Shown: one piece after another, positions 53,472 through 63,200 of the stretch
Position numbering within the stretch: the stretch's first letter is position 1
Layout of the letters: every line of letters begins with the position of its first letter
Source of the DNA: Methylobacterium tardum
GTDB lineage: Bacteria > Pseudomonadota > Alphaproteobacteria > Rhizobiales > Beijerinckiaceae
Direction: 5' to 3'
Assembly: GCF_023546765.1 (NCBI RefSeq)
Contig: NZ_CP097484.1
Location: 5,700,001 to 5,764,000 of the forward strand
DNA: 64,000 nucleotides
Translations under genes and position numbers: made by a program
Notes under the pieces: generated by a model
The model's input: only the letters and a program-made list of their open reading frames with translations
What the model was told of the DNA's origin: nothing
Databases searched by the model: none

Positions 53472-56400
53472 TCACCAGCGATACGAGAGGCTGCCCTTGA
53501 CGGCGTGGTCACTCGTCCGCGCCCCGATCTGGCCGTCGTAGCTCAAACCCACCACTGTTCCCGGCGCCACCGCCCAGTTCAGGCCTGCGGTCACCATGGC
53601 CGCGTCCGGGGCCAGCGGCGCGCCGGCCGTCCGGAAGGCCGTGCTGCCGCGGAACGCCAGCAGCGCGGCCGGCACCACGTCCCCGAACGCCCGCCGGTAG
53701 CCGATCAGACCCTGCGCCAACAGTGGGCCGGCGCCCCCGAACAGATCTGCCACCACCGTCTGCGCCTGAACGCCCGCCGTGGCCGTCTCGATCATGTCGG
53801 TCCGCCCGAATACTGCCAGCGCCGCCGAGCCACCCGTCTCGGTAAAGCGGTCCTGGCGCAGGCGCAGCGCCGCCACGCCCACGAACGGCTCGACATAGTG
53901 CTCGGCCCCGCCGATTCGGTAGCCTAACTCGCCGAAGCCCTGCAGCGTGCTGCCTCCGTCGCGGCCGCTGACTGCCTGCGAGAAGCCCGGGAACAGCACC
54001 GTACGGCGGGTGTCGAGAGCGTCCCTGCCATACATGGCCCCGAGCCGGACCTGCACGGGTCCGAGCGTTCCGGTGACATAAGCGGCGCCGAAGCTGCCCT
54101 CGATCCGACCGGACGACTGGCGGGTGGTCGCGTCGAACTGCGTGACGCCGGAGCCGCCCGCCACGCCGAGGCGCCAGCCGTCGAGGCCTGAGCCCAGCCT
54201 GTCGCCGAGCACGCCCGGGCCGGTCTCGGCGCCGAGCACGAAGCCGCCGGTCTCCCGGCTGAGGCGGGCAGTGTTGCGAGTGGCGTCGCTCGCACCGAAT
54301 ACCCCGAAGGCTTGGCCCCAGACGGTGTAGCGCGGCGCGAGCGGCCGCACCGGCACGAGGCCGGTGGCAGGCTCGTCCGGAGTGAAGGCAGTGTAGCCGG
54401 CCGGCAGGGTGGTGCCGGGGGCGAAGTGCTGGCCGGCAGCGCCTGTCAGGCCGGGACTGCCGGCCGAACCGGCGCCGAAGCGCAGGTGTTCGAGCAGGGT
54501 GCCCTGCGCGGCGAGGGCGCTCTGCGCCCGCACGATCACGGCTGAGCCCTGGATCTCGCCCGACAGGCTGTTGAGCGCCCGCACGGCGCCGGACGCGGTC
54601 TGGTTCAGGAGCGCCGTGGTCACCTGCGCGGCCGGGCTCGACACGACCGTCGTCGTGCCGGTGCCGGTGCTCACCGCGGTCGTGACAGTGCCCGTGGCCG
54701 ACACGCTCGTCGTCACGGCGGGGCGCGCCCCGCCGGCCGTGGTCGGCGTGCTGGTGACGGTCGGCCCGGTGCCGTTGAGGGCACTCGCGATTCTGGCCTG
54801 GTTCGTGGTGGTGGCCGCGCTGGTGAGCGGCGCCGTCTGGGCGAAGCCGAGGGCGATGCCGTGGGCCTCGTAGCTCAGTGACGGCGTCAGGAAGGCGAGG
54901 TTGCTCGTGGTCTGCAGGCTGGTGAACTGGCCGGTGATTCCGCCGGTGGCGGTAAGCAGCGTGTAGCGCAGGGCCGGCGTGTAGGTGCCCGAACCCGCCA
55001 GCACCTGCACGGTGCCGCCCTGGATCGTCACCGGGCCGGTCACCGCGGTGCGGTCATCGGACGTCGGCGTGATCCGGACCGTGTAGAACGCGCCCGGCGC
55101 GAAGGTCAGCGGGCCGGTGATCGACAGGGTGCCGATCGCCGCGGCGCTACCCGGCGCCAGCCGCCCGCCGGCCTCGATCAGCGGGTCGCCGATCTTGCCC
55201 GTGCCGGACAGCGTACCCCCGCGCCGGACGGTCACCTCCGAGGCGGTGAGCACGCCGTCGATCTCCAGCGTGGCGTCCGCCACCGTGGTGGCACCCGTGT
55301 AGGTGCTGGTCCCGGTCAGGATCTGCCGGCCGCCGGTCAGGCTCAAGCCGCCGGTACCGGTGATCGTACCGCCGAAGCTGCCGCTGGCGTCGGCCAGGGT
55401 CAGGGTCTTGGTGCCGATGGTGATGGTGCCGGCCTGCCCGGTGGCGTCGGTGAGGCCGGCGATCGTGGTGCCGGTCCCGGTCAGGCCAGAGATGTCGAAG
55501 CTGGCGCCGGCGGCCAAAGCCACCCCGCTGGAGGCGGCGATCGTACCGGCGGCGGCCAGGGACAGCGTACCGCCCGCGATCGTGGTGAGGCCGGCGTATG
55601 TGCTGGCCCCGGTCAGCGTCTGGGTGCCCGCCGTGAGGGTCAGGCCGCCGATGCCGGTGATGCTTCCGCCGAAGCTGCCCCTGGCGTTGGAGATCGCGAG
55701 CGTTCTGGCGCCGAGGGTCACGGTGCCGGCTTGGCCGACGGCCGTGTCGGTAAGGCCGGCGATCGTGGTGCCGGTCCCGGTCAGGCCAGAGATGTCGAAG
55801 CTGGCACCGGTGGCCAAAGCCACCCCGCTGGAGGCGCTGATCGACCCGGCCCCGGCGAGTGCGAGGGTGCCGCTCCAGACCGTGGTGGCGCCCGTGTAGC
55901 TGCTGGCGCCGGTGAGGATCGCGGCGCCGCCGCCAACCTTCGACAGACCGTAGCCGCTGCCGCCGTCGCCGATGGTGCCGGAGACGGTCAGGATACCACG
56001 GCCGCCGAGCGCGGCGTTGCCGGCCAGCGTGATCGCCCCCGACACGCCCGCCGTGCCGGTGCCGGTGAGCGCGCCGACGCCGCCCGCGCCGGTGCCCGCC
56101 AGCGTTAGGGTGTTGGCGAGGATGACGTTGCTCTCTTCGAGGGTGCCACCGGCGAAGACGGAGGCGACGGAGGTGCCCAGCGCCGCAGCGTCGGCCGCAC
56201 TGAGTGTACCGGCTGCGATGGTGGTGGGGCCGGAGTAGGTGCTGGTGCCGGTGAGGGTGAGGGTTCCGGCCCCGGCCTTGGTCAGGCCTCCGGTCCCGTC
56301 GAGGGTGCCGGCGAAGGTGGTGGAGGTGCCGTCCCCTCCGGCGGTGAGGCGGGCGGCGCCGAGCGCGACGCGGCCCTGTCCGGCCAGGGATCCGACGGTC

Positions 56401-58709
56401 TCGCTGTCGGCAAGCGCCAGGGTGGCGCCGGCCGCGACGGTGACCGCGCTGAGGTCGCCGATGGCCTGCCCGCCCCGAGCCAGGAGGGTGCCGGCCGCGA
56501 GGGTGGTGGGGCCGGTGTAGGTGCTGGTGCCCGCCAGGGTGAGGGTACCTGGGCCGAGCTTGGTCAGGCTGCCGGGTCCGGAGAGGGCCTGGGCGAGGGT
56601 GAAGGTGTTGGCCGGGTCGGCGATGTCGAGGCCGCCGCCGTTCTGGCTCCAGGTGATCGGGCGGGTGGTGGCGGTGAAGGCGGTTCCGGTGACCTGGAGG
56701 GTTCCGCCGTCGAAGGCGAGGGGACCGCGGGCGGCGCCGAGGTTGGCGTCGCGCGCGACCGAGAGGGTGCCGCCCGCCAGGATGACGCCGCCCGAGAAGG
56801 TGTTGGTCCCGCTCAGCGTCAGCGTGCCCAGCCCGAGCTTAATCAGGCTGCCCTGCGTGGGCATGTCGGCGAACGAGGCGATCCGCGTTGTCTCGATCCG
56901 GGTCTCGGCCTTCCAATCCCGGACGATGAAAGCGATGGTGCTGTCGTAATCGGCGTCCGTGAGCCCTGAAAGATAGGTATTCAGGAGATTGCCCGCGTCG
57001 GCGCGGGAAGAGGCGTAGGCCGGGTCCGTGAGGGGCCAGACGCCGTCATAGCCGTTGGATCGGACGAAGGTCGCCAGGACCTGATTGGCGACGGGATCAG
57101 CGATGGCGGTCGTGATGGCGCCCAGGATCGCGGATTGGCTGCCGTTGCGCAGCGCGCTGACGACGCCGTCCAGCGCGGTCCGGCTGGCCGGAAGACCGGC
57201 CGTGAGGACCGGGGTCTGAAGGCGGGGATCAAGGGCCGCCTTGCGGGTGGCCCAGGCGGCGGTCTCGGCGTCGTTCTCCTGCCTGCGCTGGATCAGCGCA
57301 TCCTCGGAGATGTCGTTGGACCATGTATCCTTCATGCCGGCCGGCAGGTTGGCGGCGACGGGGCCCAGGACCTGGCCGGGACCCCTCATGGCCTTGTCGA
57401 GGTCGATCACGCCCCAGCCCCAGACCGCGTTGGGCGCATTGGGGTTGGCGTCGGGCACGCCGTCGACGGCATCACGGTGATAGGCGGTTGTGAGCAGGAC
57501 GTCGCGGGCCTGGGTGTTGGTCATGTACGGATAGCGCTGCATGATGACCGCCAGCGCCCCAGTGGCGTGCGGCGCCGCCATCGAGGTCCCATCGACTGTG
57601 GTGTAGCCGGTCTGATGGTTCGGATCGATACCCCAGTCATTGGCGCTCCAGACGGCACCCTGCGTGTAGGTCGGTGCTGTACTGTTGATTGCGTCGCCGG
57701 GAGCGACGACATACCAATACTTGGCGGCGCCGGCGCGGTTCGAGTATGAGGCGAGGACGAGATCCTCGGAGGCCGTGCTTCCGTTGGCGCCTCGTCCGGC
57801 CGCGCCGACCGCGAGCCAGTTCTTCTCGATCTCCGGCCGGAAATATGGCAGGGACGAGCGCACGTTCGGATTGTCCCAGCCAGTGTTTCCCGCAGCGAAG
57901 ACTTGGATGATGCCATATTGCTTGGCCACATCGGACAAGGCATCGACGTAGCCGAGTTGGCCTTCGAATTTCGTGTAGGCTTGGCGTAAGCCTGGGAGGG
58001 TGTTGTAATTGTCCGTAGGCGGCGGGCTACCCCAGGACGAGTTGATCGCTCGGGCGCCGGCGGCCGCCAGACTGCCATAGGCGTTCTTGAAATACGCGTA
58101 GTCGGCGTTCGCTCCGTAGATGCTCTCATCCGTCGCATGCGTATTCGTCACGTAGACAGTCGCGTCGAATGCCACGCCCTGCATGCCGACGCCGTTGCGG
58201 GAGGCCGCAATTGATCCGCTCACGTGGGTCCCGTGCGGATCGTTGAAAGCGGAATCGTAAGTGCCGGGAACGTTGTAGGCCTCGCCCCGGCGGAAGAAAC
58301 TCGGCTGCGGAGACCGGTCGTCCGGCGCCCCGGACCCGTCCATGAAGTAGTAGCCGTCCGATCCGAAGGTGCCGGTGATCGTGAGCGCCTTCACGCGGCC
58401 GTCGGCGAATTCGGGATGGGCGCTGTAGAGGCCCGAATCGACTACGCCGACCGTGACGCCCAAGCCCGTGTAGCCGGCCGCATAGGCGTCGGCGGCGCGC
58501 ATCGCCTCCAGGCCCCAGTCGGCCCGATATTCCGGGGTGCGCCAGGACGCCGGATCGGTGCTGACTGTGCTCTGCGCAAGGGCGAGGTTCGGACTGGACC
58601 ATCCTAAAGCCGCGAGGCCCAGGCTCGCACGCCATGACATCGATAGAACCAAATTCCGAAGACGCGTCTTTGCGGCTGTGAACAATGGAGATTCGATTTT
58701 CTTGTTCAT
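53472..58709 (-). CDS. Autotransporter with subtilisin-family (S8) protease passenger
   Basis: The protein has 1745 residues from ATG 58709. An extended signal peptide ends near residue 46 (SSPNLALAQ). The S8 catalytic triad is visible as Asp91 (GVTVGVVDSG), His162 (DPHGTHVSGSI) and Ser376 (GTSMAAPHATGA), with the oxyanion Asn275 (FAAGNTG). Residues about 600-1300 are passenger-associated beta-strand repeats of the form TLTLSGTNTFSGG and LTKLGPGTLTLAG. The last 280 residues form an outer-membrane beta barrel ending in Trp (SLSYRW). The enzyme should be displayed on the cell surface, perhaps self-cleaving. A block of about 600 bp is shared with the amidase autotransporter. Confidence 0.93.
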   Translation of the reverse strand: MNKKIESPLFTAAKTRLRNLVLSMSWRASLGLAALGWSSPNLALAQSTVSTDPASWRTPEYRADWGLEAMRAADAYAAGYTGLGVTVGVVDSGLYSAHPEFADGRVKALTITGTFGSDGYYFMDGSGAPDDRSPQPSFFRRGEAYNVPGTYDSAFNDPHGTHVSGSIAASRNGVGMQGVAFDATVYVTNTHATDESIYGANADYAYFKNAYGSLAAAGARAINSSWGSPPPTDNYNTLPGLRQAYTKFEGQLGYVDALSDVAKQYGIIQVFAAGNTGWDNPNVRSSLPYFRPEIEKNWLAVGAAGRGANGSTASEDLVLASYSNRAGAAKYWYVVAPGDAINSTAPTYTQGAVWSANDWGIDPNHQTGYTTVDGTSMAAPHATGALAVIMQRYPYMTNTQARDVLLTTAYHRDAVDGVPDANPNAPNAVWGWGVIDLDKAMRGPGQVLGPVAANLPAGMKDTWSNDISEDALIQRRQENDAETAAWATRKAALDPRLQTPVLTAGLPASRTALDGVVSALRNGSQSAILGAITTAIADPVANQVLATFVRSNGYDGVWPLTDPAYASSRADAGNLLNTYLSGLTDADYDSTIAFIVRDWKAETRIETTRIASFADMPTQGSLIKLGLGTLTLSGTNTFSGGVILAGGTLSVARDANLGAARGPLAFDGGTLQVTGTAFTATTRPITWSQNGGGLDIADPANTFTLAQALSGPGSLTKLGPGTLTLAGTSTYTGPTTLAAGTLLARGGQAIGDLSAVTVAAGATLALADSETVGSLAGQGRVALGAARLTAGGDGTSTTFAGTLDGTGGLTKAGAGTLTLTGTSTYSGPTTIAAGTLSAADAAALGTSVASVFAGGTLEESNVILANTLTLAGTGAGGVGALTGTGTAGVSGAITLAGNAALGGRGILTVSGTIGDGGSGYGLSKVGGGAAILTGASSYTGATTVWSGTLALAGAGSISASSGVALATGASFDISGLTGTGTTIAGLTDTAVGQAGTVTLGARTLAISNARGSFGGSITGIGGLTLTAGTQTLTGASTYAGLTTIAGGTLSLAAAGTIAASSGVALAAGASFDISGLTGTGTTIAGLTDATGQAGTITIGTKTLTLADASGSFGGTITGTGGLSLTGGRQILTGTSTYTGATTVADATLEIDGVLTASEVTVRRGGTLSGTGKIGDPLIEAGGRLAPGSAAAIGTLSITGPLTFAPGAFYTVRITPTSDDRTAVTGPVTIQGGTVQVLAGSGTYTPALRYTLLTATGGITGQFTSLQTTSNLAFLTPSLSYEAHGIALGFAQTAPLTSAATTTNQARIASALNGTGPTVTSTPTTAGGARPAVTTSVSATGTVTTAVSTGTGTTTVVSSPAAQVTTALLNQTASGAVRALNSLSGEIQGSAVIVRAQSALAAQGTLLEHLRFGAGSAGSPGLTGAAGQHFAPGTTLPAGYTAFTPDEPATGLVPVRPLAPRYTVWGQAFGVFGASDATRNTARLSRETGGFVLGAETGPGVLGDRLGSGLDGWRLGVAGGSGVTQFDATTRQSSGRIEGSFGAAYVTGTLGPVQVRLGAMYGRDALDTRRTVLFPGFSQAVSGRDGGSTLQGFGELGYRIGGAEHYVEPFVGVAALRLRQDRFTETGGSAALAVFGRTDMIETATAGVQAQTVVADLFGGAGPLLAQGLIGYRRAFGDVVPAALLAFRGSTAFRTAGAPLAPDAAMVTAGLNWAVAPGTVVGLSYDGQIGARTSDHAVKGSLSYRW
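56254..56850 (-). repeat. Autotransporter stalk block shared with 63096-63692
   Basis: The block encodes LGLGTLTLSGTNTFSGGV through GTLDGTGGLTKAGAGTLTL. Codon by codon it appears nearly identical to the plus-strand block in the amidase autotransporter, differing at only a few residues (for example Ser/Gly, Ser/Asn and Ala/Val). The two copies are inverted relative to each other. Confidence 0.85.
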
Positions 58710-58965
58710 TCAATCCGCCTGCGATCCGGAAAATTCAGATAAATTGAAGATATCTGGTCAAGTCGGACATAACATCAAACTTGAAGATCGATCTCATGCG
58801 CATATAAGATCTAAATCGTAACGTTGTAAGTGCGCAATTGGCGATTACAAACCTTGATGTATTTATATAAATGAGACATACAGCGAGATCATGAGGATCA
58901 TTCCGCCGGAAATGACTGTGTTGATCGGGTGCCAGCTAATCGATTACATTGGTCGTTCTTCGTAT

Positions 58966-58981
58966 TGGCATAAAAATTGCT
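58966..58981 (+). promoter_or_regulatory. Sigma-54-like promoter element
   Basis: TGGCAT-AAAAA-TTGCT has the GG and GC dinucleotides with exactly ten bases between them, the strict spacing of a -24/-12 promoter. It faces right. The nearest confident rightward gene is the amidase autotransporter 1.3 kb away, so its target is unclear and a chance match is possible. Confidence 0.3.
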
Positions 58982-59282
58982 CGGCCTTGAAATCGAGGTG
59001 AGGCGTCAATACTCCAGAGCGCTGTATTTTTGCCACACTTTCGCCGTCTGCCGGTGCCAAGTTGGCCCGTCTTTGGTCGAACGGGTTGCCCAGACGCGCC
59101 ATGAGCGAGCAGGGAGTCTCGACCCGGCGCCTGAAGCCGCACTCATCGTGACGGACGGCCGCGAGCCGCAAACATGAGGCGGTCCGCCGTCGAGATGGAC
59201 GGCGGTTCGGCGCAGCGACAGCACACCCCAGGAAGCTTCCAAGCTGGCGTGCGTGGACGGACCGACGCTTCGTCCGGACAAG

Positions 59283-59435
59283 TCATAGGTTGACCGAAGG
59301 CCTCTCGAAGCCGGCGGCCACTCTCGGGAGGCGCTCGATGCGCTCCCGCCCTGCCTGAAGAAGCTCGCGTTCGCGCCTGATGAGCGCGTCCAGCCGGTTG
59401 ATGGGCCCGCCCGGCCGCTCCGGATCGACCTTCAC
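59283..59435 (-). CDS. Short hypothetical protein
   Basis: GTG 59435 opens a 50-residue frame (VKVDPERPGGPINRLDALIR, then RERELLQAGRERIERLPR) ending at 59283. The sequence is charged and helical and has the codon-position GC bias of a real gene. The same frame stays open upstream to 59501 (FRRSDPFAREGAVENCRPIR), so a longer protein with a lost or unusual start is possible. No family is recognised. The rest of 58710-60295 has no other gene I can support. Confidence 0.4.
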   Translation of the reverse strand: MKVDPERPGGPINRLDALIRRERELLQAGRERIERLPRVAAGFERPSVNL

Positions 59436-60295
59436 ACGAATTGGTCTGCAGTTTTCGACCGCGCCCTCTCGTGCAAAAGGGTCGCTCCGGCGGAACTGTG
59501 TCTATCGGACCACAGATCCGACTAAACGGTCACGGTTGGCGTGATTTGCACTCCGTCCGCACGAAGGCCTCTGGATCGCCGGAGGCAATTATTATGCCAA
59601 AACTGCAGAATGGCCGGATCTGCCGCAATAGGAAGCCAGATAAATTCTGGCATAACAAATTGAAAATCCTTCAAGTCGCCAATTTGCATGATTGATACAG
59701 TTATTATTGACGGCACTTGAACAATTTCAGAGTTGTTTCTTAATCTCATCGGCATGACCGTCGCAAAATTCACCGCCACTCTGCAGTGTCGTGACTTGGA
59801 AGCCCGGCAGAAACGTTTCGCCTGCGTGAAACTAACGCTCGCAATCGCCGCCAATCTATCTGCAACGACAGGTTCGATCGGGGGAACCAAGTGACCGGCG
59901 GTGGGCCGATCCATCGCATGGTGCCCGCGCACCGGACGCCCGGCCGCGGTTCCGGTTCCCGCCCTGCCGACAGGCGGAGCTTGGTCGCGCTCCGGCCATC
60001 CGTCTCTTCCCAGTCTGTCCGGCCGATCGAGACCGTGACGGCACCGGGATCGCGATCCCTCCTGGCGGATGCCCGGGCTCGGCCGTCGATGGCGGCGGGG
60101 CCAATGCGATTGCGGCCATCCGTTTCCGGAACTTTCCGGCGGCCGCATCGGGCCGCTCCCACCGAGACGCCGCACCGGCCGGAACACGGGTCCCGTCACC
60201 GAGGGCGAAGGCCCAGGTGAGTCCGTCCGCGGCTCGGATGCCGCGCCCTGGCCCGTCGAAAACGCTTGTCGAAATCACAGTTCCGGAGATCGACC

Positions 60296-63200
60296 ATGTT
60301 CCTTGGCCTGCCCGCATCACGGGGGCGACTGCGCGTTTCCGGGGCCCTTCTCGGCGCCGTCTGGCTGACCGTGCCAGCCTCCGCGCAGGCAACCGATCCC
60401 CAGGACCAGCTCGCCCTGCGTGACGTCGTCCGCGCTGCCTATATCCGCGCCGGCCAGCCGAAGACCGACGCAGAGATCGATGCCTTAACGGTCTCCGCCC
60501 GGCCGCTGATGACCTTCAATCCGCGCGCCGCGACGGAAGCCGACATCGTCGGTCTCGTGGGCCGGCTCGGGTTCACGGATGCTTCGCTGCCGAAGTCGCC
60601 GGCCCCCGTCGCGCTGATGCGAACCCTCTCGAGCGATTCGCTGCCCGCTTACGGCGGCGTCGACCTGACCGGACGGACGGCCGTGGACCTTGCCGGCATG
60701 CTGCAACGGGGCGAGACGACGTCGCGCGAGATCGTGTTGCAGTACATGTACAAGATCCAGCAACTCGACCATGCGGGCCCGGCCTTGCGGTCCGTCGAGC
60801 AGATCAATCCGGATATCCTGGCGCTCGCCGATCAGGCGGACGCGCAGCGGATGGAGGCGCAGCGCCAGGGCCGGACGCTGCCGCCGCTCTTCGGCGTGCC
60901 CGTGCTGCTCAAGATGAATATCGGCACCGCCGACGATCTACGCACCACCGCGGGCTCGGCCGCCCTGATCGGATCCGGTCCAGCCGCCGACGCGACACTC
61001 GTGATCGGGATGCGGGAGCAGGGCCTGCTCATTATGGGCAAGGCCAATATGGGCCAGTGGGCCGGGTTATCGAGCAACAATCGCAGCGACACGGGCGGCC
61101 AGACGATCAGCCCGGTCGATCCGTCGATCGCGGTGGCCGGATCCAGCAGCGGGCCGAGCATCGCGGCCGCCATGCGCTTCGCGCCGCTCACCGTCGGATC
61201 ACAAACCTCCGACTCGATCATCTATCCAGCCCAGCAGCAGGGTCTCTACGCCCTCAAACCGACTGCGGGCCTGATCAGCACGACCGGCATCGCACCCTAT
61301 TCCCGGCAGATCGACACGGCCGGCCCCATGGGCAACAGCATCCATGACCTCGCCCTCGTCCTCAACGGGATGGTCAAGCTCGACACGACCGACACGCGCA
61401 GCAAGGACTTCGTCCGGCCTGCCGACTACAATGCCGGCCTGACCGGTGACCTGACCGGCCTGAAGGTCGGCATCTACAGCGCCACGTCTACCGAGGATCC
61501 TCAGCGACCCGCGCAATTTGATTCCCTCGTCGGCGGGATGCTGACGGCCGCGCACGCCGCCGTCGTGTCGCTCGATCGCGCGCTAGCGTCGACGCGGCGG
61601 TCAAGACGGCGGTCCTGGCAATGTCGGACGACGATCTCGTCCAGTTCGTGAAGCTTGCCGATTCGTCCGTGCAGATCCCGACCGATCCGGCCGCCAGGGC
61701 CGCGGTTCTGAACGATTTCCGGCAATCCTTCGGCGACGGGGCGAGGTGGGTCGAAGCCGCGACGACCGGGGCCTCACCATTCTACTTCTACGATGCCTAC
61801 GTTTCGATTTCGAGCTACCTTGCCTCTCGTGTCTCTTCGCCAGACGATTACAAGAGCGCACTTGTCCGGCTGCTCGGAGACAAGTTCTCGCGGCTTAACG
61901 TGGACCCGAAGGTTTTCGCCCGCACGATCGACGATCTCGTGGCCTTCGCCCAGAAGAACCCCGGCCTCAGTGGCGATTCGGCCCTGGCTTTCCTGGCCTC
62001 GCAGAAGGTCGGCCCCTCCTACGTCTCCATCGACGAATTCAATCGCGCCTACGCGAACTGGATCCGGATCTCGACGGCGCTGATGTCGAATGTCCGCAAT
62101 GTCCTCGGTATCGATGCGGTGGTCGGCTTCCTCGGCACGGACGACGACACCAACGACGGCCTCGGCCTGTTCAGCTTCTCGACGGAACAGACGTCCACGT
62201 CGCCCCAGCTCAACGTGCCCTTTCAGGTGGGCGGGGCGCAGGCGAACATCCTCATCGACGCCAATCCCTATCAGGAGCAGACGCTGTTGAGGATCGGCCA
62301 AGCCCTCCAGCAGCAACTGGGCTCCGATGCGTTCCGGCAATACCAAGCCGTGGCGCCCAATCCCCCTGCAACCGGGTATGGCAACGATCAGCCGGACGAT
62401 TCCGGGCCGCTCCTGCCGCTCGTCCTCAAGAACCTCGACGACCATGGCCGCGCCACCAAGGCCCATCTGCTGACAACCGAGATGGCGCCGCTGGTGCTCG
62501 ACGTCACCGGAGCGACCACGGCGCCGCACTTCGACGGGCGCATCTCCGGCAATGGCGGCTTGATCAAGGACGGGGCCGGCATTCAGCTCCTGACCGGGAC
62601 GAGCGACTTCACCGGCGGGGTCTTCGTTTGGCGGGGCGGCCTTGCCGTCGACAAGACCGAGGCGCTCGGCGACCCCAGCAACACCGTGACGCTGGAAAAC
62701 AAGAGCGCGCTGATCGCCGCCCGGAGCTTCGTGCTCGGACGGCCCATCATCCTGCGCGATGGCGGTACCCTCGGGGTACTCGCCGGCGCGACGCTCACGG
62801 AAGATGCGGTCGTGTCCGGCAATGGCGGCCTGTCCAAGACGGGCCTGGGCCGATTGAGCCTTCTGGCCGACAACACCTATACGGGCAGCACACAGATCCT
62901 GGCGGGCACCGTTTCGGTATCGCGGGAGGCGAATCTCGGCCAAGCCTACGGTGCAGTCACGATCGGCGACGGCGCCGCCCTGGAGGCGACGGCGAGCTTC
63001 ACGTCCGCGCGCCCATTCACCCTGCAAGGTGTCTCGGGTCTGGCCATCGACCCGGCTCAGACCCTGACGGTGTCGAACGTCGTGTCCGGTCCGGGAATTT
63101 TGTTCAAGCTCGGGCTGGGCACGCTGATGCTGAGCGGGACCAACACCTTCTCGGGCGGCGTCGTCCTGGCGGGCGGCACCCTCTCGGTCGCGCGCGACGC

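Noticed and set aside
54409..56949. A series of long plus-strand frames opposite the S8 autotransporter
   Set aside because: They are Val/Pro/Ala/Arg-rich mirror images of the Gly/Thr-rich repeats and share their periodicity.
59592..59655. Inverted repeat TTATGCCA / TGGCATAA 48 bases apart
   Set aside because: Only 8 bp per arm in an AT-rich stretch with no gene at the right distance; likely chance. The right arm is not a proper sigma-54 site because the GC dinucleotide is absent.
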